Positions 9,019 through 16,878 of a stretch of DNA of 34,389 nucleotides are shown here, one piece after another. The notes under the pieces are model-generated. The model worked only from the letters and a program-made list of their open reading frames with translations, ran no database searches and was not told the DNA's origin. Position numbers and translations under genes: made by a program. Position 1 is the stretch's first letter; the number at the start of each line of letters is the position of its first letter. Source of the stretch: Candidatus Heimdallarchaeota archaeon (GTDB lineage: Archaea; Asgardarchaeota; Heimdallarchaeia; Heimdallarchaeales; JAJRWK01); the NCBI GenBank assembly GCA_027001645.1, contig JALTMP010000363.1, forward strand, positions 1 through 34,389, read 5' to 3'.

Positions 9019-9378
9019 ATGTCATTCCAAGATGAAGCAGTAAGATTGTTCCAGGAAGGAAACATCGGAGTTGCAGTCCTAGTAGGAGAAGATAATCAGA
9101 TTTATTGGAAAATGGGTGAGTGGGATTTCGACCCAATTCAAGCAATTCAAGATTGGAAAGCGGGAACTTCCCCCGTATTTGTAGGCGGGCTCAAGTTTTC
9201 CGTTATTCGAAAAGAACCCGATCGGTTTGTTGCTACAAACTTGCAACAACAGGGGCATCTCATCATTGCTCAATGCCCATTCTGGCCAGGGTACTTAATT
9301 GCATGGGCTCCGTCAAGCGTTGGTCCTGATGTTGCCTATGCGGAAGTAGCAAAACTTGCCGCAATGGTTAAATCCTAA
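9019..9378 (+). CDS. Profilin homologue
   Basis: From ATG 9019: MSFQDEAVRLF...GVAVLVGEDNQIYWKMGEWDFDPIQAIQDW...SPVFVGGLKFSVIRKEPDRFVATN...GHLIIAQCPFWPGYLIAWA aligns by eye with plant-type profilin (MSWQxYVDxHL...AAIIGxDGxVWAQSxxFPxFKPEEIxxI...GGxKYMVIQGEPGxVIRGKK). ORF track start 8983 adds 12 aa. Confidence 0.85.
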   Translation: MSFQDEAVRLFQEGNIGVAVLVGEDNQIYWKMGEWDFDPIQAIQDWKAGTSPVFVGGLKFSVIRKEPDRFVATNLQQQGHLIIAQCPFWPGYLIAWAPSSVGPDVAYAEVAKLAAMVKS

Positions 9379-9503
9379 ACTAAAAATCAGCGATCTATTC
9401 TTACGGCAAGACAAACTTCTTTCAATCCTAGTTTAGTACTTCCGCCCCTCAGTTACTTGTCAGATGTTTCTTGCAGGTATTATTTCTTGAGAGTTCTCGT
9501 TGA

Positions 9504-9974
9504 TCACTCAATTAGCGGACCGGCATCTTCAAATCCTTGACGTATTCCTTTTCCGGCTCTTTTCTCGAGCCATTTGGGATTTATGAGGAGCATTACAGCG
9601 TTTTTAGTGTGATCTCTTGCTCTATTATGACACACCTTTGCCAATATCTTTGGATCATTGCTTTCATCCTCGTGAACGAACACTTCAATAACATGCTTTC
9701 TTGTCATTAGCTGTACCTGTTGCAATGCCTCAGATGCTACTTGTGCGGAAATCTTATCCACGGGCTTTGGTCCAGGCATTCCCATCGCAATTGCAATATC
9801 ACATCCCCTCTCCTCTAGTAATTTTAATGCGGCAACAGGTAAATCTTTGATGCCCGGAACGGTATATCTCTCCCAAGTGATTATTCCTGAGTATTCTTCC
9901 AGTACTGGTAGTGCAGATTTGAAAAAATCAAAACGAGCAAACATCGTGTCTGCAATTCCAATCTTTGCACTCAT
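9504..9974 (-). CDS. ribC: Archaeal-type riboflavin synthase
   Basis: KIGIADTMFARFDFF...TVPGIKDLPVAALKLLEERGCDIAIAMGMPG...QLMTRKHVIEVFVHEDE...GIRQGFEDAGP. Confidence 0.95.
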   Translation of the reverse strand: MSAKIGIADTMFARFDFFKSALPVLEEYSGIITWERYTVPGIKDLPVAALKLLEERGCDIAIAMGMPGPKPVDKISAQVASEALQQVQLMTRKHVIEVFVHEDESNDPKILAKVCHNRARDHTKNAVMLLINPKWLEKRAGKGIRQGFEDAGPLIE

Positions 9975-9975
9975 T

Positions 9976-10776
9976 CTACTCTTCCTCTCGTTCCGTTTTC
10001 TTTATTTCTTGTTGGGGAATCTTGAAGATGCTTCTCCACAACTTTAGGATTTCGCCACCACTTAGTAGTGGCAAATCATGTTCTTCTGCAATTTTTTTTG
10101 CTTTTTCAAGAGAAAGAGCTCTGTGTGTCTCACTATCTAACATCTCGACTAAGCTGATACTTTGAGGTTGCTTTGTTAGTTGAGCTAGAGCAATTCCCAA
10201 TTCAGTGTGCCCTTGCCTATTCCTCAGGAGTCCCGGAGAAGCTCTTAACAAGTGAACATGGCCTGGGCTTCTAAATGAGGTGCCGAATCTCCTAACAAGA
10301 TCCAATCCTTTCAGCTCGTTTTTTTCAAATTCCAGATGAAGCTTTCCCAGCTCGCGGATTGTTAGTGCGCGATCGATGTCAGTGATTCCCGTAAAGGAAT
10401 TGACATGGTTAACTGTTATTGAAAAGGACGATCTTGCTCCATATGGCAAAGAATGAGACGTCATTAGATTGATCACCGGATACCTCGAGCCAGTCATATT
10501 TAGAACCGCGCTCATGAATGGCAAGGAGATCTCATAACTAAAGTCATGGGTCAGTGCAGTACAAATCAAACCCCCTCCATAGGTTCTCATGAACGCAACG
10601 TGATCTGGATTAACAATGGCAGAAGGGATGACCAGATCAACTTCGTTTTCTCGTTTCTTGAAATCATGTATCATGACGAATTTTCCTTTTTCCCATGTTT
10701 CTTTGGCGAATTGTATCTTTTCAAACATGTCCTTGAGATCGTAAAACGAACCCTTGTTTAAATATTTGGAAGCCAC
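9976..10776 (-). CDS. ribB: 3,4-dihydroxy-2-butanone-4-phosphate synthase
   Basis: RENEVDLVIPSAIVNPDHVAFMRTYGGGLICTALT, ARSSFSITVNHVNSFTGITDIDRALTIREL, FRSPGHVHLLRA, GHTELGIALAQL. Confidence 0.95.
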   Translation of the reverse strand: MASKYLNKGSFYDLKDMFEKIQFAKETWEKGKFVMIHDFKKRENEVDLVIPSAIVNPDHVAFMRTYGGGLICTALTHDFSYEISLPFMSAVLNMTGSRYPVINLMTSHSLPYGARSSFSITVNHVNSFTGITDIDRALTIRELGKLHLEFEKNELKGLDLVRRFGTSFRSPGHVHLLRASPGLLRNRQGHTELGIALAQLTKQPQSISLVEMLDSETHRALSLEKAKKIAEEHDLPLLSGGEILKLWRSIFKIPQQEIKKTEREEE

Positions 10777-10890
10777 ATATTCCCGAATGCTTGCAGGATG
10801 AATTCAAAAAATTGCTAAACAAAATTAAATAAAAAGGGGTTTAGTGAGTCAGTGGACAGACTATTTCCTATGAACTAGGCTGGTGTTATT

Positions 10891-12177
10891 ATGACTCGTA
10901 TTAGATTTAGAGATGTCTTGAAGTTACCCCGGAACATATACTACACCTATTTGGGCATTTTCATGCTGAGACTCTTTTTCTATTTGAGCCTCGCAATTCT
11001 TCAAAACCCGCGATATCTTTCTGTATCCGGGCTTGAACGCTTCTTAATCTTTGTTCCCTACCCGGCTGCAGAACTGCTTACTGTTTCTTTTTTTGGTTCC
11101 TTATGTGACCGTATCGGTAGAAAACCTATTTTTGTGGTTTCCTTTCTGCTCGATGCACTAGCAATTTTCTTCTATGCTTTTACTAAATCACCAGTCTTAT
11201 TGCCTCTTATCTCTGCTCTTTTTGGAATGGGTGCTGCAGCCAGTGTTACTTCTAGTCTAGTCATCATCTCGGATATTTCTCCTCCTGAACTCCATGGAAG
11301 CACCATGGGTATTTATGATGCTATGGCTTTAGCCGGTTTAGGCGGGGGATTTGGTGGGGGCTTCATTCTAATGGAAGTTGCCCCCTCATATGCAAGGACT
11401 GCATTTCTCTTGGGGGCGTTTGTTTTGATAGGGATGGCCCTCTTCAGCTACCTGATTATTCAAGAGACTTTTGAAAACGCTCCAAAAAAGGAAGAAAATT
11501 TTGCCAAAGCACTTATCGACGACGTTGTTACTGTTTTGAAAGACAAAGATGTCCAGCATATTTTACCCGTTTGGATACCTGTTATATGCTTGTACGGGAT
11601 CGTTTTGAATTTCTCCGAACAACTTGCTCATGATCTAGAATTGAACAGCGAAGGACTCCCATTACTTATCGTGCTAGCTTCTATTGGTCTAGCCATTTTC
11701 GTTGGTTTTCCACTTCATGGCTATCTTTCAGACAAGTTTGGGAGGAAACCGTTTCTAATTCTTGGAATGTTCAGCTTTGCAGCATTCATTTCTCTTCTTG
11801 TATACGCATCTACCAATAACCTATTACTTCAGTTCGCTCCTCTTCTCTTTCTTCTCGGTTTGGGGTGTGGGGCGTTCCCGCCAGCAGCGTTAGCCCTTCT
11901 AGCCGATATTGTAGAAAAAGAACATGCTGGAGCGACGATGGGGAGCTATTCCGTTGTCTACGGGATTGGGCTAATCCTCGGCCCGTTTCTTGCAGGTGTC
12001 ACACTGGACAAAAAAATTCCGGGTATTCCCCCCTCCTATCAAGGTCTAACGGGTCTAATTATATTGGTGTGGTTGCTGGGAATTGTTAGCATAATTGGTA
12101 CCTTATATCTTCCAGACCACTTGGCCAAAAAACATGTTTCAAGCACATCTGTAACTTCTGTTCCCAGCCTCAAATGA
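10891..12177 (+). CDS. Major facilitator superfamily transporter
   Basis: 428 aa, many hydrophobic segments; MFS loop motifs GSLCDRIGRKPIF and GYLSDKFGRKPFL. Confidence 0.93.
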   Translation: MTRIRFRDVLKLPRNIYYTYLGIFMLRLFFYLSLAILQNPRYLSVSGLERFLIFVPYPAAELLTVSFFGSLCDRIGRKPIFVVSFLLDALAIFFYAFTKSPVLLPLISALFGMGAAASVTSSLVIISDISPPELHGSTMGIYDAMALAGLGGGFGGGFILMEVAPSYARTAFLLGAFVLIGMALFSYLIIQETFENAPKKEENFAKALIDDVVTVLKDKDVQHILPVWIPVICLYGIVLNFSEQLAHDLELNSEGLPLLIVLASIGLAIFVGFPLHGYLSDKFGRKPFLILGMFSFAAFISLLVYASTNNLLLQFAPLLFLLGLGCGAFPPAALALLADIVEKEHAGATMGSYSVVYGIGLILGPFLAGVTLDKKIPGIPPSYQGLTGLIILVWLLGIVSIIGTLYLPDHLAKKHVSSTSVTSVPSLK

Positions 12178-12233
12178 AATGTGCTTCTTCATTCTTTTCT
12201 CTTCGTTCTTCACCAGTTATTAGGTAGATCAAA

Positions 12234-12884
12234 ATGTCCTCCTTGGAAATTCACTCCCATATTATTGGTCCTCTTCAGACAAATTGTTACGTTATTATTG
12301 ATAAGGCCACTACCGATGCGATAATGATTGATCCCGGTTATCTGACAGCAATTGATTTGGCAACAAAACTAGCGAAAAGTGGTGTTGTTCTAAAATACAT
12401 CATTATTACTCATACACACCCCGATCACTTGGGGTGGGCTGAAGAGGTTGCCAAGGTTAGCGAAGCTGAAATAATTCTGCACGAGAATTCTGAAGCAGTA
12501 ATTGATACATATATGGAATTAGCTCGTAATTGGGGTCTTCCGGTTGGAGATAAGCCCTCTAACTGGAAGTCGGTGAAAGGAAAAACTTCACTCCATTTTG
12601 GCAGTGCTACGTTTAAAATTCTGCATACTCCAGGTCATAGCCCCGACAGCATTTCAATTTATTCCAAAAAGGAGAATATTGTGTTTACGGGAGATACTCT
12701 CTTTCAATCATCTGTGGGGAGAGCTGACTTGCCCTTTGGGGATTGGTCACAGCTGGTTACTTCCATTAGCGATGTACTTTACAACTTACCGGATGACACT
12801 GTTGTTTATCCTGGACACGGCCCTCGCACAACAATCGGGGTTGAAAAAAGGGAGAATATGTTTGTTAGGGCAAAAGGTACTTGA
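12234..12884 (+). CDS. Metallo-beta-lactamase fold hydrolase (glyoxalase II-like)
   Basis: ITHTHPDHLGW, LHTPGHSPDSISIY, FTGDTLFQSSVGRADLP, VYPGHGPRTTIGVEK. Confidence 0.95.
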   Translation: MSSLEIHSHIIGPLQTNCYVIIDKATTDAIMIDPGYLTAIDLATKLAKSGVVLKYIIITHTHPDHLGWAEEVAKVSEAEIILHENSEAVIDTYMELARNWGLPVGDKPSNWKSVKGKTSLHFGSATFKILHTPGHSPDSISIYSKKENIVFTGDTLFQSSVGRADLPFGDWSQLVTSISDVLYNLPDDTVVYPGHGPRTTIGVEKRENMFVRAKGT

Positions 12885-12891
12885 CCTGTTC

Positions 12892-13449
12892 CTAGAGAAT
12901 CTTTGTGTTTCGTAAGGAAAGCACATCCGATTTTATTATTCTCTCTAAATCAAAGGGATGCGATACTTCTTCGATGGTTGATTTGAAGACAGCTAGGGTA
13001 CGCGTTCTTTTTACAGGGAAATCAATCCTGATTTGCTCCAATAGATCACCCAACTCTTTGAGAGATTTTTCTTTGACCTTGATTATGATGTCATATTCTC
13101 CACTAACTCTATGAAGCTCTCGTATTCTTTGGGGGTATTTTTTTACCATCCCAAGTTCGATTTCTTCAAACCCCCCTTCACTACGGTCAATTTCAATTAG
13201 AACAAATGCTGTTGTACTCAACTCTATTTTTTCAAAATCAACTACCGCAGAAAATCCCCGTATCACTCCTCTTTCAATTAACCGATTGATTCGATCATTG
13301 ACTGTGCTTCGCTTCATTTGAAGCATTTTTGCCAACGTTGCTACATTCTCTCTTCCGTATCTCTGTAATGCCCGCAAAACCTTATAATGAGCTTCGTCAG
13401 GGAACTCTCTTTTTCTTCCCCTTTTTTCTTCCTCAGACATATGTGTCAA
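12892..13449 (-). CDS. Lrp/AsnC-family transcriptional regulator
   Basis: HTH ENVATLAKMLQMKRSTVNDRINRLIERGVIRGFSAVVD, then RAM-like HRVSGEYDIIIKVKEKSLKELGDLLEQI. Confidence 0.92.
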   Translation of the reverse strand: MTHMSEEEKRGRKREFPDEAHYKVLRALQRYGRENVATLAKMLQMKRSTVNDRINRLIERGVIRGFSAVVDFEKIELSTTAFVLIEIDRSEGGFEEIELGMVKKYPQRIRELHRVSGEYDIIIKVKEKSLKELGDLLEQIRIDFPVKRTRTLAVFKSTIEEVSHPFDLERIIKSDVLSLRNTKIL

Positions 13450-13512
13450 TCTGTACTCATTTATTTGACCTTTCTTACCCCTATGTTTTGTCTCTTTTTT
13501 GCTACTTTTCCG

Positions 13513-14643
13513 CTAGAACTTGATGCCAACCGTACTTAGGACATCTTTAAAGTCTTCTAGGACAACATGGGGCTTTTCTTTGCCTACTGCCTTAAGCAAG
13601 GCGCGAAGATGGTCACATAACACCCTCTTATGGTTTGGCTTTTCACAATACACCCTTTTTTCGCATCGATCAACAAAGACTTCGATCCCCTCACTAACCC
13701 CCGCGATCACATAAGGTGTCGCAACACGGATATTTGCTTCTAGATCCGTTTTTAGGACCTCATTCCAACCATTAGCTTTTTGTTCTCCAAAATAGGCGCT
13801 TAGCTGACCCATTTTTTCTCTGTGAAGTCTATGTGCAAGAATTGACGTGATTCGGTTTTCAAGTTTCCTAACCTGTTTCGAGATTTTTTCTCCCATCGCG
13901 CGCTTTGCATCAATTATATTTAGTGGAGCTTGCCCAAGAGGATGATTATTTGCGTCAACTATTATGGTGTTTTTACGAGAAGAAGCCATTCGTTGAATGA
14001 TGTAACTTATTTCTGGAGGTGGATAGTAATAGTCGTACCGTTCTCGTGCTTCTTCATGGTTATACCACTTGAATCGATTTCTTCCATGTAATCTAATGAA
14101 AACAATGTTCTGTGCATTTAAGCCAATGCTTGTGGCTCTCCCCGGGAGAGTTGATATTCGTGGCGTATCTGGAATTACGAGAATCGCTGGATCGATTTCT
14201 GTTGGCGGGAAATACCATGACTTATCTCTAAATTCTACAAAAACAAGAGAATTGCATTGCACTTGCTTGATTGCTGAGATTAGTTGCTTTGAACGACGCA
14301 CGGATTGGGGAAATTGGAGCAAGAAGCCCAGTAGTTTTTCTTGCAGATCCTGAAATTGTTCTGTCCACTGCGAAAACTCTTGTGCGTTGAAAGAGCGTCT
14401 GTGGGTAAATTCCTGATTTGCTTTTATCACAAATTTGAAGTTCGGAGGAGTTTCTTTATACCATCTTTTGACTAATCCCTCGCGGATTCTTTTTTGGTAA
14501 AAGGTTACGTTGATGTTTGTAAAATTGAAAATTCTCGAGTAATTGGCAAGCCATTCTCTTTCCTTTTGTTCTCTCGGATAGACCGGCCCTACCCAGTCGT
14601 GGTAATGCCATCCAGAGGTACCAAGATAGGCCCGCATCACCAT
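13513..14643 (-). CDS. DUF72 family protein with about 120-aa C-terminal extension
   Basis: YLGTSGWHYHDWVGPVYP...YSRIFNFTNINVTFYQ...PPNFKFVIKANQEFTH...LVFVEFRDKSW. Confidence 0.88.
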   Translation of the reverse strand: MVMRAYLGTSGWHYHDWVGPVYPREQKEREWLANYSRIFNFTNINVTFYQKRIREGLVKRWYKETPPNFKFVIKANQEFTHRRSFNAQEFSQWTEQFQDLQEKLLGFLLQFPQSVRRSKQLISAIKQVQCNSLVFVEFRDKSWYFPPTEIDPAILVIPDTPRISTLPGRATSIGLNAQNIVFIRLHGRNRFKWYNHEEARERYDYYYPPPEISYIIQRMASSRKNTIIVDANNHPLGQAPLNIIDAKRAMGEKISKQVRKLENRITSILAHRLHREKMGQLSAYFGEQKANGWNEVLKTDLEANIRVATPYVIAGVSEGIEVFVDRCEKRVYCEKPNHKRVLCDHLRALLKAVGKEKPHVVLEDFKDVLSTVGIKF

Positions 14644-14775
14644 GTGTTTAAATGTTTGAGGGTGATTAATTGTCTTCTTACTAGCATTCTCTTATTGTGT
14701 CGTTTTCATGGTTCGTACAATTGGGAAGTTTTCTTAAATAAGCAAAACTAGAATATTGTTGGTGCTTAGCAAGAC

Positions 14776-16830
14776 ATGGGAGCGACTGGATTAGAACTGG
14801 TTAATGAATTGAAAAGATATGTTCCAAAATCTACTGAGAATGCCCTAGTATGGCTTATTGGCAAACTAACCGTGGAGGGGAGCGTAGCAATTAAAGACGT
14901 TGCTTCCTATCTAGGGGTACCCATCGAAGAAGCTGAGATTTTTTTGGGAAAACTTCTCCAATACCAGGGCTTTCCAGCCAAATTCAGAGATGATCGCTTT
15001 GTCTTGACAAAATCAATTGCTTTTGCGACGTCCAATGCGGACAGTCTTAGCAAACAAGAAGAGGAATTTTTGGGATACCTTCGAGGAAGAGGTGCTTTTG
15101 TACCCAAAGAAATTGATTTTATCTTTGGTTGGAGCGAAAGAGAAGCTTGGCACAGATTTTACTCTTTGATCATAAGGGGCTATATTACTGCATCAGTAGT
15201 AATGGGTGTTGTTACTCCGAAAATCACCTTCTCTCCTGAACCCCTATCTCCAGAGGAAATTACTGATCAAGACGTCATTATTGTGGGAATGTTTCAATTA
15301 TTTCAAGAAGCAACAATTTCTCGAATTCAAGAACTAGTTCAATATCCTTATGAAACGATCATTAGAAGGTTATTTCTTCTTTCTTTTTACGAAGCAATTC
15401 AAGCAAAGTTTGTGTTTATTGAACGAATTATGAGATCTCCTTCTCTTGTTGTAAAACATGCAAAGTTTCTCATTTCATTTCCTCGGCGTTCTGTCACAAT
15501 CCTTCAAGAGAACGAGAAGCTAGTTATTGGCCTTGTTCTAATGATGCGAAAGGTTTCATACAAGCGGATTGCATTAATAATGGAAATTTCGGAAGAGGAA
15601 GTTTTACGAATTGCTGCTCAACTTACTGCCACAAAGGTTGTTCCCTTGGCCATGGATTCAGAAGGGAACATGTTCATGTCAATGCCTGTTGATTACCGCC
15701 CATATCGCTCCTTGGAACAAATTCAACGGCTTTCTCTATTCAACTATCATGTCTTGTTGGGACTGCTTGCCACTCATCGAACAATCAATCTAAAGGTTAT
15801 TGCTAAAAGAATGAATGAGCCCCCCTTCGAAGTCTTGCGCGGCATTATTGTCCTTGTTCTTGAAGGTTTTCTAGTCTGCCAAATGAACAAGAAATATGAT
15901 ATTACCCTAGAAGAAATCCGAACATATTCTGGAGTCGGAGAGAAAGCTGTTGAGAAATGGGAAGCTGTGGTTATCGGTGCCCTTCAACTGCATGGGTTTG
16001 TAGATATTTTGGAGATTTCCAAACTTTTGAAGGTTAGCAAACGTGTTGCATTAGAACTGGCCTATACCGTCGTTGCGCGTGGCTTAGTTAAGGCAAGGGT
16101 CAAATTAGATCGTGTTCTGCGAGCTCTCGAACCCGTGCATATTCCCCCCACTATCCACCCCTCTGAATTAGAACTTAGAGAGAGGCAGATCCTCGGATAT
16201 CTGTTTCTCAAGCGAGAAACGGATTGGAAAGAATTAAGGAAAGGATGGAGGCTAAATGCGCTTGAGGCTCGACAAATCATCTACATGTTATCGGGGTATG
16301 GTCTCGTAACTATCATCCTAAAAGGCAAGAAGCTTCATGTAATTGAGAAAGCGGATATTAAGCCTAATCGGTCCGTAGAAGAACTTGGCAAAAATGCCGA
16401 AAAAATCTACAACTCCCTAGACCGCCTTCCTGACGCCATCACCATTCGTGAACTTGTCAATGTTTCCCGTCTGAAACGTCATGAGGTGTTATACGCGTTA
16501 TATGAATTGGCCGCAGAGGGATTTGTCGTAGGTGAACTCGGCGTTGAACTATTCAAGAAATCCGCAATAAAGCGCGCGCCCCGGATTCCGCGATGTCTTT
16601 CGTGTAAGGAGGAATTGCCAGAACCTAACTCTGAGTGTCCTTCTTGTGGTGCTCCTCCGCCCACTTGTAGCGTCTGCAGGGGAGGGATCGATTCGCGAGA
16701 TCCCATTGCAAGATGTCCTTCTTGCAAATACGTTGCCCACGATTCCCACCTCAAAGAATGGCTCAAAATAAAAGGCGAATGCCCGGTTTGCAGGACCAAA
16801 CTGGCATGGGAAGAAGTTCTTCTGGAATAG
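14776..16830 (+). CDS. Winged-helix-like repeat protein with C-terminal zinc ribbon and RING-like finger
   Basis: 684 aa; repeated helix-turn-helix-like units (SVAIKDVASYLGVPIEEAEIFLGKLL; VDILEISKLLKVSKRVALELAYTVVARGLV; ITIRELVNVSRLKRHEVLYALYELAAEGFV); C-terminus CLSC-x11-CPSC then CSVC-x10-CPSC-x4-H-x2-H-LKEWL-x5-CPVC. Confidence 0.8.
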   Translation: MGATGLELVNELKRYVPKSTENALVWLIGKLTVEGSVAIKDVASYLGVPIEEAEIFLGKLLQYQGFPAKFRDDRFVLTKSIAFATSNADSLSKQEEEFLGYLRGRGAFVPKEIDFIFGWSEREAWHRFYSLIIRGYITASVVMGVVTPKITFSPEPLSPEEITDQDVIIVGMFQLFQEATISRIQELVQYPYETIIRRLFLLSFYEAIQAKFVFIERIMRSPSLVVKHAKFLISFPRRSVTILQENEKLVIGLVLMMRKVSYKRIALIMEISEEEVLRIAAQLTATKVVPLAMDSEGNMFMSMPVDYRPYRSLEQIQRLSLFNYHVLLGLLATHRTINLKVIAKRMNEPPFEVLRGIIVLVLEGFLVCQMNKKYDITLEEIRTYSGVGEKAVEKWEAVVIGALQLHGFVDILEISKLLKVSKRVALELAYTVVARGLVKARVKLDRVLRALEPVHIPPTIHPSELELRERQILGYLFLKRETDWKELRKGWRLNALEARQIIYMLSGYGLVTIILKGKKLHVIEKADIKPNRSVEELGKNAEKIYNSLDRLPDAITIRELVNVSRLKRHEVLYALYELAAEGFVVGELGVELFKKSAIKRAPRIPRCLSCKEELPEPNSECPSCGAPPPTCSVCRGGIDSRDPIARCPSCKYVAHDSHLKEWLKIKGECPVCRTKLAWEEVLLE

Positions 16831-16878
16831 GGAAAAGAATCCCGTTGTGCCTTTTTTTGCATCGAAGATTTTCCATTG

